From NCBI RefSeq assembly GCF_000507185.2, contig NZ_AYTM02000002.1:4623501-4687500 (forward strand): a DNA stretch of 64,000 nt. Reading direction: 5' to 3'. The DNA is from Pseudomonas syringae KCTC 12500 (GTDB taxonomy: Bacteria > Pseudomonadota > Gammaproteobacteria > Pseudomonadales > Pseudomonadaceae). Positions 34,201 to 42,755 of this stretch are shown here, one piece after another. The notes under the pieces are model-generated. The model was not told the DNA's origin and searched no databases. It saw nothing but the letters and a program-made list of their open reading frames with translations. Made by a program: the position numbers and the translations under genes. How positions within the stretch are numbered: position 1 is the first letter of the stretch; every line of letters starts with the position of its first letter.

Positions 34201-37200
34201 ATCATGCTCCTGGAGCGTCTGCCAGTGACCGCCAATGGCAAGCTCGACAAGCGCGCCTTGCCCAGACCTGGCGTAGTCAAACAGCGTTACACCGCACCAG
34301 TCGGCGAGATCGAGGAAAAGCTCGCCGCCGTGTGGGCGGATGTCCTCAAGCTGGAGCAAGTGGGCAGCACTGACAACTTCTTCGAACTGGGCGGCGATTC
34401 GATTCTCAGCCTGCAGATCATCGCCCGCGCCAAGCGTCAGGGCATCAGGCTCAGCCCCAAGCAATTGTTCGAAAAGCAGACCATTAGCCAACTGGCTTCG
34501 GTGGCGAAACTGATTCAAAAAAAGCCCGCCGCTGTGGCAGAGCAGATCAGCGGTTCGTTGCCGTTGCTGCCGATTCAGGCACGTTTCTTCGAACTGGACA
34601 TCCCCGAGCGTCAGCACTGGAATCAGGCGCTGATGCTCAAGACTCTGCAAACGCTGGAGGCCTCTTATCTTCAGTCTGCATTGACTGCGTTGATCGAACA
34701 GCACGACGCGTTGCGTCTGGGTTTCACCCAGCAGGACGGCCAATGGCTTGCCACCTTTGGCGCGCCGAATACTCGCGAGCTGCTCTGGACCCATGAGCTG
34801 GACAGCATCGAGCGTTTGTCTGAGCTGGCCGATGAAGCGCAACGCAGCCTGGACCTGAAAAACGGCCCGTTGCTGCGTGCCGTGCTGATCAATCTGCCGC
34901 AAGGCGAACAGCGCTTGTTGCTGGTGATTCACCATCTTGTGGTGGACGGCGTGTCATGGCGGGTGTTGCTGGAAGACCTGCAACAGGCGTACATCGCCCT
35001 CGCAGCAGGCCAGCCAGCGCTGTTGCCGGCGAAAACCAGCTCGCTGAAAAGCTGGGCCGAGCACTTGCAGGCCTACGCGCAAAGCCCGGCGCTGGAGCAG
35101 GAATTGGGCTACTGGCAGGCGCAATTGCAGGACGTCAGCGATGCCTTGCCGTGTGATCATCCGCATGGCGGCCAGCAACAGCAGCACGCGCTGTCGGTGG
35201 TCACCCAATTGAACAGCGAGCTGACCCGGCAACTGCTGCAGGACGCCCCGGCGGCTTACCGCACGCAGATCAATGACCTGCTGCTGACCGCGCTGGCGCG
35301 GGTGGTCAGCCGCTGGACCGCGCAACCGCATGCGTTGATTCGTCTCGAAGGCCACGGCCGCGAAGACCTGTTCGACGCACTGGACCTGAGCCGCACGGTG
35401 GGTTGGTTCAGCAATGTGTACCCGGTCAGGCTCACCCCGCAGGCCTCGCTGGCCGATTCGATCATGACCATCAAGGAGCAACTGCGCGCAGTGCCCTACA
35501 AGGGCATCGGTTACGGCGCGTTGCGCTACCTGGGCCGCGAATCGGCGCGGCAGACCCTGCAAGCCCTGCCGCTGGGCAGCATCGTATTCAATTACCTGGG
35601 GCAGTTCGACGGCAGCTTCGACGCACCGGAGGCACTGTTCACACCTTCGGCCGACAGCAGCGGTGCCTCACAGAGTGCCGATGCGCCGCTGGCTGCGCCG
35701 ATCAGCATCAACGGTCAGGTCTATGCCGGTGAGCTGCGCCTGAGCTGGACCTTCAGTGGCGCGGTGTTCGAGCGCGAGACCGTGCAGCGCCTGGCCGATG
35801 AGTACGCCACCGAATTGCAACAATTGATTGCCCATTGCACCACCGAAGGCGTGGCTGGGGCGACTCCGTCGGACTTTCCGCTGGCGCGCCTGAGCCAGTC
35901 GCAGTTGAGCCGTTTGCCGATATCTGCCGGGCAGATCGAAGACCTCTACCCGCTGGCACCGATGCAGCAGGGCATGCTGTTCCACACCTTGTTCGAGCAG
36001 GAGGCGGGTCATTACATCAACCAGATGCGCATCGAGGTCAGCGGTCTGGACGTGCCGCGTTTCCGCGCCGCCTGGCAGGCCACGCTGGATGCCCATGAGG
36101 TGCTGCGCAGTGCTTTCATCAGCCATCTGCAGCCAGCGCTGCAAGTGGTCTTGCGTGATGTGCGCATGCCTTTTGTCGAGCTGGATGCCCGGGGGCAGTC
36201 GTCCGGCTGGATCGACCAATGGGCCGATGCCGACCGCCAGCAAGGTTTCGATCTGGCCCAGGGGCCTTTGCTGCGCCTGGCCGTATTGCGCACCGGCGAG
36301 CAGAGCCATCAACTGATCTACACCAGCCATCACATCCTCATGGATGGCTGGAGCAGCTCACGTCTGCTGGGTGAAGTGCTGCAGCGTTATAGCGGCCAGA
36401 CACTGCCGAGGCAGGTCAGCCGCTATCGCGACTACATCGAATGGTTGCAGCGCCAGGATGCTGGTCTCAGCGAGCGTTTCTGGACCGATCAGCTGGCCAG
36501 ACTCGATGAGCCCACGCGGCTGGTGCAGGCCTTCAAGACGCCTGAGAATGGGCAGGGGCACGGTGATTACCTGCACTCGATCGACGCCGAGAACACCCGT
36601 CAACTGAGCGAGTTTGCCCGCGAGCAGCGCGTGACCCTCAACACGCTGGTGCAATCGGCCTGGCTGCTGGTGCTGCAACGCTACACGGGGCAGTCCAGCG
36701 TCACCTTCGGCGCAACCGTGGCCGGGCGTCCGGCGGACCTGCCGGGTGTCGAGGAGCAGCTCGGGCTGTTCATCAATACCCTGCCGGTGATCGCCAGCCC
36801 ACGTGCCGAGCAGCGCGTGGCGGAGTGGGTGCAACAGGTGCAGGCGCAGAATATCGCTCTGCGAGAGCATGAACACACGCCGCTGTACGAGATTCAGCGT
36901 TGGGCACGCAGCGCTGGCGAGGCGCTGTTCGACACCATTCTGGTGTTCGAAAACTACCCGGTGTCCGAAGCCCTGCAACAAGCTGCGCCGCCGGGGCTGG
37001 TGTTCGGTGGTCTGTACACGCAGGAGCAGACGCATTATCCACTGACGCTGGTGGTCAATCTCGGTGAAACCCTGTCGTTGCGCTTCAGTTACGCCCGTCA
37101 GGCGTTCAGCGAGCAACACATGGCGCAGTTGTCGGCGCATTTTCAGCAGGTCCTGCAGGCGCTGGCGCATGATGCGCACGCGGCGCTTGGCGAACTGGCG

Positions 37201-39927
37201 CTGTTGAACGACAACGAGCAGCAGCATGTTCTGCGCGAGTGGAACGCCACAGCTGCAGACTTCCCCAGCGAGGACTGCCTGCACAGCCTGATCGAAGCCC
37301 AGGTGCGTGCCACGCCGGACGCTTCGGCGCTGATTTTCGCCGCTGAGCAACTGAGCTACGCACACCTCAACGCCCGCGCCAATCAGCTTGCGCATCGTCT
37401 GCGTGAGTCGGGCGTCGGCCCGGACGTATTAGTGGGTATCTGCGTCGAGCGCAGCCTGGAACTGGTGATCGGTCTGCTGGCGATCATCAAGGCCGGTGGC
37501 GCTTACGTGCCGCTGGACCCGGACTACCCCGAGGATCGTCTGGCCTACATGATGCAGGACAGCGGGATTGGTTTGCTGTTGACTCAGACGGCGCTATTGG
37601 AACGCTTGCCGGTTCCGCATCAGGTGCAGAGCCTGTGTCTGGATCAGCACGGCGACTGGCTGGAGGGTTACAGCACCGCCAGCCCGGTCAACCTCAGCCA
37701 TCCATTGAATCTGGCTTACGTGATTTACACCTCGGGTTCGACCGGCAAACCCAAGGGCGCGGGCAATAGCCATCGTGCTTTGGTCAACCGCTTGCACTGG
37801 ATGCAGAAGGCTTACGCGCTGGATGGCAGCGACACGGTTCTGCAGAAGACGCCGTTCAGTTTCGACGTGTCGGTCTGGGAATTCTTCTGGCCGCTGATGA
37901 CCGGTGCACGTCTGGCCATGGCGCTGCCGGGCGATCACCGCGACCCCGAGCGGCTGGTGCAGACCATCCGTGAGCATCAGGTCACGACGCTGCACTTCGT
38001 GCCGTCGATGCTGCAGGCGTTCATGGCTCATCCTCAGGTGGAAAGCTGCAACACGCTGCGCCGAGTGGTGTGCAGCGGCGAAGCACTGCCTGCCGAGCTG
38101 GCCGCTCAGGTGCTCAAGCGTTTGCCGCAGGCCGGTTTGTACAACCTGTATGGCCCGACCGAAGCGGCCATCGACGTGACCCATTGGACGTGCACCACCG
38201 ACGACGTGCTCAGCGTGCCGATCGGCCGGCCGATCGACAACCTGAAAACCCACATCCTCGACGACGGCCTGCTGCCTGCTGCACAGGGCGTGGCGGCGGA
38301 GTTGTACCTGGGCGGCGTCGGTCTGGCGCGGGGTTATCACAACCGAGCAGCCTTGACGGCTGAGCGCTTCGTGCCGGATCCGTTCGACGAACAGGGCGGC
38401 GGCAGGCTGTACCGTTCCGGCGATCTGGCGCGCTACCGCGACGCGGGCGTTATCGACTATGCCGGGCGTATCGACCATCAGGTGAAAATTCGCGGCTTGC
38501 GTATCGAACTGGGCGAAATCGAAGCGCGTCTGCATGAGCATGCCGCTGTGCGCGAAGCCACGGTGATCGACATCGACGGGCCGTCCGGCAAGCAACTGGT
38601 GGCTTATCTGGTGCCGACCGCTACCGCTGAGGCGCCGGACGTTCTGCGCGAGCGTCTGCAGGCCCACCTCAAGGCTCAGGTGCCGGATTACATGGTGCCG
38701 GGCTACTTCGTATTTATCGATTCGATGCCGCTGACCGCCAATGGCAAGCTGGATCGCAGGGCTCTGCCGAAACCGGACGTGGCCCGTTCACAGCAGGGTT
38801 ATGTGGCGCCGCGTAGCGCATTCGAGCAACGCCTTGCTGCGTTGTGGGAGCAGGTGTTGCACGTCGAACGGGTCGGGCTCAATGACAACTTCTTCGCCCT
38901 GGGCGGGCACTCGCTGCTGGCGGTTTCACTGGCGGGCAGGATTCGCGAGACGTTCGATATCTCCATCAAGCTGCATGACTTGCTGTTGCTGCAGACCCTG
39001 GGCGAACTGGCCGATTTCATGCGCGCCGATGAAGCCAGGGTCAAATCGGCGGTCATCGCCATGAACGCCAGTGGCTCGGCGCATACGCCACTGTTCTGCC
39101 TGCCTCCGGGCGGTGGTGGCACCTATTCGTATTACCCGCTGGCGGGCAGGTTGAGCGACAGCCGAAGGGTTTACGGGTTGGTCAACAAGGCCTATGTGGT
39201 GCCGGGCTGGTTCGATACGTCGTGGCAGGACATGGTCGATTACTATGTCGAGCAGATCCGCATGACCCAGCCGCACGGGCCGTACAACCTGCTGGGCTGG
39301 TCGATGGGCGGCGCGCTGGCCGTCGAGGTCGCGCATGTGCTGGAGCGTGCTGGCGAGGTGGTGAGCTTTCTCGGGCTTGTCGACACCCAGCTACCGGCAT
39401 CGGTCGGCATGCAATGGGTCGAAGAGGACCCGCACGTCACCACGCAGCAGCAGGGCGAAAACTACTACCGCAGCCTGATCAAGAGCCTGCAGGCCTTTGT
39501 GCCGGGCTTGCAGGAGCAAACCATTGTCGACCTGATCGAAACAGCCCGGCAGTCGGTGACCGGGGAGAGTGAAGTGATTGATCAGGTGATCGAGCAGATC
39601 GCATTGCAACACGCAATGAACGTCGACAGCCTGCGCAGCATGTTCCAGGACATCGCGGTGCAGGACGAAATCGAAACCGGTTACAAGTTGCTGGAAGCCA
39701 ACGCGAAACTCAGCCAGGCGTTTACCTTGAAGACCCTCAATGTACAGGCCGATTGCTGGTGGGCAGGGCAAAGCCGCAAACCGGGACAGATTGCCAAGGC
39801 TGAAGCGGTGCTGCTGGAACAGTGCTCGGTCAACGGACTGCGCAGCTCGACGACAATCGATCAACGACACGACAACCTGGTGATCGCGGAAGCGTTTCTG
39901 CAGGGGCTTGCCGAGCGCTTGGTGTGA
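31297..39927 (+). CDS. Pyoverdine side-chain NRPS IV with thioesterase (C-A-T-E-C-A-T-TE; Asp and Ser modules)
   Basis: A 2876-residue terminal synthetase. Module 1: C (HHVVSDGWSG near 175), A (TSGSTGQPKG near 642; code DLTKIGHVG, Asp), T (LGGDSILSLQ near 1032), E (HHLVVDGVSW near 1213). Module 2: D-to-L C (HHILMDGWSS near 1677), A (TSGSTGKPKGAGN near 2142; code DVWHVSLID, Ser), T ([10 protein letters not shown] near 2537). The type I thioesterase has an oxyanion segment LPPGGGGTYSYYPLA and the nucleophile S2669 in LGWSMGGALA. It releases the finished peptide, possibly as a lactone or linear form. I chose the ATG at 31297, one base after the previous stop, because its N-terminus then aligns with that of NRPS II; an upstream in-frame ATG lies inside NRPS III. 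Confidence 0.93.
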   Translation: MDKSAAERIAQRFVGLPVEQRRQILAKMHETGQSFKLLPIAVTRHAAARIPLSYAQQRMLFLWQMEPGNAAYNVPMAVRLNGALNRQALSAALDLLVQRHETLRTRFVSEDGAFYQEILEQATVALEFASVAPADIEQQVRAELQKPFDLLSGTLLRAKLFQLSESEHVLTVCMHHVVSDGWSGEVLIREFVQLYQAQVSGQPVPLPALAIQYADYAIWQRAWLEAGEGERQLDYWKQQLGSEHPLLSLPLDHPRPLQPSHRGASVHVDLPQQLSAQLKSLARNNGQTLFMVTLAALSVVLSRFSGQSDLRIGAPNAGRTRSELEGLIGFFINTQVLRVQVDERQSFAELLDQVKQVVTGAQSHQELPFEHLVDALAPERNPGHNPLFQFKINQHVLAADDNGPRVSGLTVDEFPMGSSDARFDLAFDFTDTPDGIRGYFTYATDLFEAQTIERIADALRSVLHALVSDTDRRLADHPHAVSSLVAEQTQDFACTDFLSLWQQGLRAGRGKTALRVGQQVLSFDELETRSNQFARYLHAQDIKPGMTVALCLDRSVEWVVSLLALLKLGAVYLPLDSAQPAERLQQLVRDSGAVLLVHAPEDDKAARLGVCPVLAFDAALWAAVDNQSLDVRVLPGQAAYIIYTSGSTGQPKGVVISHGALANYVQGVLERLALNDGASMAMVSTVAADLGHTLLFGALASGRTLHLLSHEQAFDPDGFARYMAEHQVDVLKIVPSHLQGLLQAANPADVLPGQVLILGGEASAWALIEQVRALKPGCRVINHYGPTETTVGILTHEVAGPIDACRSVPVGQPLANGKARVLDAYLNPVAERVTGELYLGGRGLAQGYLGRAAMTAERFVPDPDANGQRLYRAGDRARWVDGVLEYLGRADDQVKIRGYRVEPGEVGQLLQTLDNVAEAVVLAQPLDSDETRLQLVAYCVAVAGTSLNVDKLREQLVARLPEYLVPAQIMLLERLPVTANGKLDKRALPRPGVVKQRYTAPVGEIEEKLAAVWADVLKLEQVGSTDNFFELGGDSILSLQIIARAKRQGIRLSPKQLFEKQTISQLASVAKLIQKKPAAVAEQISGSLPLLPIQARFFELDIPERQHWNQALMLKTLQTLEASYLQSALTALIEQHDALRLGFTQQDGQWLATFGAPNTRELLWTHELDSIERLSELADEAQRSLDLKNGPLLRAVLINLPQGEQRLLLVIHHLVVDGVSWRVLLEDLQQAYIALAAGQPALLPAKTSSLKSWAEHLQAYAQSPALEQELGYWQAQLQDVSDALPCDHPHGGQQQQHALSVVTQLNSELTRQLLQDAPAAYRTQINDLLLTALARVVSRWTAQPHALIRLEGHGREDLFDALDLSRTVGWFSNVYPVRLTPQASLADSIMTIKEQLRAVPYKGIGYGALRYLGRESARQTLQALPLGSIVFNYLGQFDGSFDAPEALFTPSADSSGASQSADAPLAAPISINGQVYAGELRLSWTFSGAVFERETVQRLADEYATELQQLIAHCTTEGVAGATPSDFPLARLSQSQLSRLPISAGQIEDLYPLAPMQQGMLFHTLFEQEAGHYINQMRIEVSGLDVPRFRAAWQATLDAHEVLRSAFISHLQPALQVVLRDVRMPFVELDARGQSSGWIDQWADADRQQGFDLAQGPLLRLAVLRTGEQSHQLIYTSHHILMDGWSSSRLLGEVLQRYSGQTLPRQVSRYRDYIEWLQRQDAGLSERFWTDQLARLDEPTRLVQAFKTPENGQGHGDYLHSIDAENTRQLSEFAREQRVTLNTLVQSAWLLVLQRYTGQSSVTFGATVAGRPADLPGVEEQLGLFINTLPVIASPRAEQRVAEWVQQVQAQNIALREHEHTPLYEIQRWARSAGEALFDTILVFENYPVSEALQQAAPPGLVFGGLYTQEQTHYPLTLVVNLGETLSLRFSYARQAFSEQHMAQLSAHFQQVLQALAHDAHAALGELALLNDNEQQHVLREWNATAADFPSEDCLHSLIEAQVRATPDASALIFAAEQLSYAHLNARANQLAHRLRESGVGPDVLVGICVERSLELVIGLLAIIKAGGAYVPLDPDYPEDRLAYMMQDSGIGLLLTQTALLERLPVPHQVQSLCLDQHGDWLEGYSTASPVNLSHPLNLAYVIYTSGSTGKPKGAGNSHRALVNRLHWMQKAYALDGSDTVLQKTPFSFDVSVWEFFWPLMTGARLAMALPGDHRDPERLVQTIREHQVTTLHFVPSMLQAFMAHPQVESCNTLRRVVCSGEALPAELAAQVLKRLPQAGLYNLYGPTEAAIDVTHWTCTTDDVLSVPIGRPIDNLKTHILDDGLLPAAQGVAAELYLGGVGLARGYHNRAALTAERFVPDPFDEQGGGRLYRSGDLARYRDAGVIDYAGRIDHQVKIRGLRIELGEIEARLHEHAAVREATVIDIDGPSGKQLVAYLVPTATAEAPDVLRERLQAHLKAQVPDYMVPGYFVFIDSMPLTANGKLDRRALPKPDVARSQQGYVAPRSAFEQRLAALWEQVLHVERVGLNDNFFALGGHSLLAVSLAGRIRETFDISIKLHDLLLLQTLGELADFMRADEARVKSAVIAMNASGSAHTPLFCLPPGGGGTYSYYPLAGRLSDSRRVYGLVNKAYVVPGWFDTSWQDMVDYYVEQIRMTQPHGPYNLLGWSMGGALAVEVAHVLERAGEVVSFLGLVDTQLPASVGMQWVEEDPHVTTQQQGENYYRSLIKSLQAFVPGLQEQTIVDLIETARQSVTGESEVIDQVIEQIALQHAMNVDSLRSMFQDIAVQDEIETGYKLLEANAKLSQAFTLKTLNVQADCWWAGQSRKPGQIAKAEAVLLEQCSVNGLRSSTTIDQRHDNLVIAEAFLQGLAERLV

Positions 39928-40050
39928 CGCAGAGCGGCACGAACGGTATTCCCACGCGGAGCATGGGAACGATAGTCAAACGTCCGACTTTTTGGGGTCA
40001 GTTCACTCCAGCGTGGGCATGCCTTTCTGGACGCTCTGCGTCCGCTCTTG
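39923..40050. repeat. Palindromic intergenic repeat between convergent NRPS IV and receptor genes
   Basis: It contains TTCCCACGC (39949-39957), loop GGA, GCATGGGAA (39960-39968), then CGATAGTC, matching both flanks of the IS at 11944-13393. Further right is a perfect hairpin GGACGC/GCGTCC (40029-40043, loop TCT), and a GC-rich imperfect hairpin at about 40055-40071. It starts within the last codons of NRPS IV and ends just before the receptor stop, so it could also end transcription on both strands. Confidence 0.8.
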
Positions 40051-40071
40051 AGTGCGCGGCGCGAGCGTCGC

Positions 40072-42483
40072 TTAAAAATCACCGCGCAGGATCAGGACGT
40101 AGTTGCGCGGGTCGCCGTAATAGTTACCGCGGTCGATGTCGCCGGTGGCCTTGTAGTATTTGCGATCCAGCAGGTTGTTGCCGTTGAGGGCCACCGACCA
40201 GTGTTCGTCGATTTTCCACGCGATCCGGGCATCCCAGATGGCCCTGCCAGCGTTATCGATGGGTTGGGTCGACTCGTGTTCCGAGTAGCCGCTCTGCGCC
40301 GAAACCCCGCCGCCGACCGTCAACCGACGCCAGGCGCCGGGCAGGGTGTAGCGGCTGGTCAGGCGCAGCATATGCCGGGGTGTTTCTGCTGAAATCGATT
40401 GCCCGTCGCTGCCGCGGGTGATGTTGAACGTGTAGCCGGCCAGGGTCTGCAATCCCGGTAACGGCTCGCCGCTGATTTCCATATCGATGCCCTTGCTGCG
40501 CCGAATATCACCGTTCAGGTAGCAGGTCCCATAGGCATCATTGCTCAGGCACTGACCCGCATTGGCATCATCTTCGACGGCCACGTCCTTCTGCTTCACA
40601 TAGAACAGCGCCAGTGACACGTTCAGGCGTTTGTCGAACAGCTCGCCCTTGATTCCGGTTTCATGGCTGGCACCGATGGCCGGATCAAGCAGCGTACCTG
40701 AGGCGGTTCGATAGGCGCTTTGCGGCAGAAAAATATCCGTGTAACTGGCGTACCACGACCAGTCCCGGTTGAGGTCGTAGATGACCCCCGCAAACGGCGT
40801 GACCTGGTTGTCCTCCTGCGCGCGACGGTTTACGCCTGCGGACGTGGTCTGATAGTCATAGCTGCTGACCCGGCCACCCATCACCAGGCTCAAGGATTCT
40901 GTCAGGCTCAGGCGCAGGTTGCTGTAGACGCCATAGCGCTTGTCGCTGTAGTCCGTGCTGCTCCAGGCCGGGCGCGCAGGTTCGGCAATCGCGTCGTGGT
41001 CGGGGTTGAAGATAGCCAGCGGCTGATTGGCGTTGACCGTGGCATAGCGCGACTCGCGTTTCTGCTCGGACCCGTTGCCGCCGACGGTCAACTGGTGAGT
41101 CAGGCCAAAGGCGTCGAACCGGCCGTCCAGGTGCGCGTCGATGCCATTGCTATGGATATCGTCCGAGCGGAACAGGGTTCGGACCAGCCGGGAACCGCTC
41201 TGCGTCGCTGGATCAATAGCGCCCTGTGCGTAGGCCACCTTCTGATCGAAAGCGCCATCGGAGTGGGTTGCCGACAGTGTGCCGCTCCAGCTCTCATCAA
41301 AGCGGGTTTCCAGCTCGCTGAACACTTCGTCGGTGCGGGTCTGGTGGCGGTTCCAGTTCTGGGCCAGCGACGTGGAGCGCGGCAGGTCGATGGCCTTGCC
41401 GTTGCTGTAGCGAGGTAGACCGAAGATCGAAAAGCCTTGGGTGTCCGCGTTCTGATGGCGCACGCCCAGGGTCAGGGTGGTGTCTTTGCTCAGGTCGGTT
41501 TCCAGGATGCCGTAGAGCAACGGCGCGGTTTTCTGCAGACCATCGGTGAAATAGCCGCGGTCTTCATAGGACGTTACGAAACGCCCGCGGATGCTGCCGG
41601 AATCGTTGAGTTTGCTGCTGCCATCCAGGTCGACCCGGTAGTTGTCCCAACTGCCTGCGCGGGTGGTAATCGACAGCTGCGGCAGGGCGGTCGGGCGCTT
41701 GCGGACCAGATTGACCGCACCACCGGGGTTGCCTGCGCCGATCAGCAAGCCGGCTGCGCCGCGCAACACCTCGACGCGGTCGTAGATTTCCATGTCCGGG
41801 GTCATCCAGCCGGTCACGCTGTAACCCTGACCGGCCACGCCATCGATGATGTAGCTCTCGTCCTCCAGCGCGAAGCCCCTCGAACTGAAGACATGAGAGC
41901 CGAAGTTACGTTGGGAAAAGGTGATGCCGGGCGTTTGGGCCATCACTTCATCAAGGCCGGTGAGGTTTTTGTCGTCCATCACCTGGCGGGTCATGACGGT
42001 GATCGACTGCGGCGTTTCGCGCAGCGACTGAGCGGTCTTGTTGATGCTCACGCCAGTGGCCGCATACGAGCCGCTGCCCTCGGAGGTGATGCCGAACGAG
42101 TCGCCCTTGATCGCCACCGGCCCGAGATTCATGGTTTGTGCGGAGGCAGCAGCGCCAAGGGTCAGGGTGTTGTCTTCAAGACTGTGCGCTACGTTGGCTT
42201 TTTTCAGCAGGTCGGCAACTGCCTGTTCGGGCGTCAGCCTGCCATGCACCGGGCTGCTGAGCTTGCCGTTCAGGTCGTCGGGGTTATAGAGGATTTGCAG
42301 ATCGCACTGGCGGCCCAATTCCTTTAGCGCACTGCTCAGGGTCTGGGCCGGGATATCGAACTCGAATTCCTCTGCCAGTGCCTGTCCCTGAACACTCAAC
42401 ACCAGCAACAACCCCACACCGCCCAGACGCAGGCCGAGCGTTTTCACGCGGCCTGTGCGCAGACGGCTGGAGGATGTTTGCAT
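40072..42483 (-). CDS. fpvA: TonB-dependent ferripyoverdine receptor with STN signalling domain
   Basis: An 803-residue outer-membrane receptor. After the signal peptide (ending near QGQALAEE) comes an STN domain (about residues 40-92, FDIPAQTLSSALKELGRQ...), which in FpvA signals through an anti-sigma factor. A plug domain follows (SLRETPQSITVMTRQVMDD near 150, YDRVEVLRGAAGLLIGAG, GGAVNLVRKRP), then a large beta-barrel ending in the terminal aromatic (YVLILRGDF), typical for BamA recognition. It imports ferripyoverdine and probably reports its presence. The neighbour at 42756 is a close relative without STN. I see no PvdS-type box directly upstream, unlike for that neighbour. The fpvA name is by position and domain layout. 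Confidence 0.88.
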   Translation of the reverse strand: MQTSSSRLRTGRVKTLGLRLGGVGLLLVLSVQGQALAEEFEFDIPAQTLSSALKELGRQCDLQILYNPDDLNGKLSSPVHGRLTPEQAVADLLKKANVAHSLEDNTLTLGAAASAQTMNLGPVAIKGDSFGITSEGSGSYAATGVSINKTAQSLRETPQSITVMTRQVMDDKNLTGLDEVMAQTPGITFSQRNFGSHVFSSRGFALEDESYIIDGVAGQGYSVTGWMTPDMEIYDRVEVLRGAAGLLIGAGNPGGAVNLVRKRPTALPQLSITTRAGSWDNYRVDLDGSSKLNDSGSIRGRFVTSYEDRGYFTDGLQKTAPLLYGILETDLSKDTTLTLGVRHQNADTQGFSIFGLPRYSNGKAIDLPRSTSLAQNWNRHQTRTDEVFSELETRFDESWSGTLSATHSDGAFDQKVAYAQGAIDPATQSGSRLVRTLFRSDDIHSNGIDAHLDGRFDAFGLTHQLTVGGNGSEQKRESRYATVNANQPLAIFNPDHDAIAEPARPAWSSTDYSDKRYGVYSNLRLSLTESLSLVMGGRVSSYDYQTTSAGVNRRAQEDNQVTPFAGVIYDLNRDWSWYASYTDIFLPQSAYRTASGTLLDPAIGASHETGIKGELFDKRLNVSLALFYVKQKDVAVEDDANAGQCLSNDAYGTCYLNGDIRRSKGIDMEISGEPLPGLQTLAGYTFNITRGSDGQSISAETPRHMLRLTSRYTLPGAWRRLTVGGGVSAQSGYSEHESTQPIDNAGRAIWDARIAWKIDEHWSVALNGNNLLDRKYYKATGDIDRGNYYGDPRNYVLILRGDF

Positions 42484-42755
42484 GGGAGGGATGGCTCGTT
42501 GAGATCAATGGCGAAGGATAATGCATTTGCGGTGGAGTTGGTGGTATGCAGATGTTTGCTGAGTGTCCCGGCCCCTAGCGTTCCGCTCGCTCAAACGCTC
42601 ATGGGCCAGTATGTTGTCCAAAAATGCATCGTCTGAACTACAGTCTTCGCGAACAAGTTCGCTCCCACGGCCTTCGGCCAGAATCAAAAGCGGGCTTGTG
42701 TATAACGCTGAATGCAGAGCGTAGGCGCTAGAATCACGCCTATCGTTTACTTAGA
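42484..42755. other. Intergenic region between the two receptor genes
   Basis: There is no gene here. I searched both strands for TAAAT-16/17 nt-CGT and found none. GATAATGCATTTGC near 42512 resembles part of a Fur box but is incomplete. A repeat-like stretch at about 42638-42670 (TTCGCGAACAAGTTCGCTCC) resembles common Pseudomonas intergenic repeats. A small hairpin TAGGCG/CGCCTA (42722-42742) lies just after the second receptor's stop but has no T-run. Confidence 0.55.

Noticed and set aside
31684-34935. A very long minus-strand open frame (over 1000 codons) inside NRPS IV, and similar ones opposite the other synthetases
   Set aside because: They are antisense shadows of GC-rich coding DNA: no recognisable domains, no ribosome site, and the plus-strand frames have complete NRPS motifs throughout.
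39822-40187. Plus-strand frame crossing the end of NRPS IV and the start of the receptor gene
   Set aside because: It overlaps two solid genes and the repeat between them, and has no family features.
42505-42530. Fur box upstream of the STN receptor
   Set aside because: GATAATGCATTTGC matches only one half of the usual 19-bp site; too weak to list as a feature.
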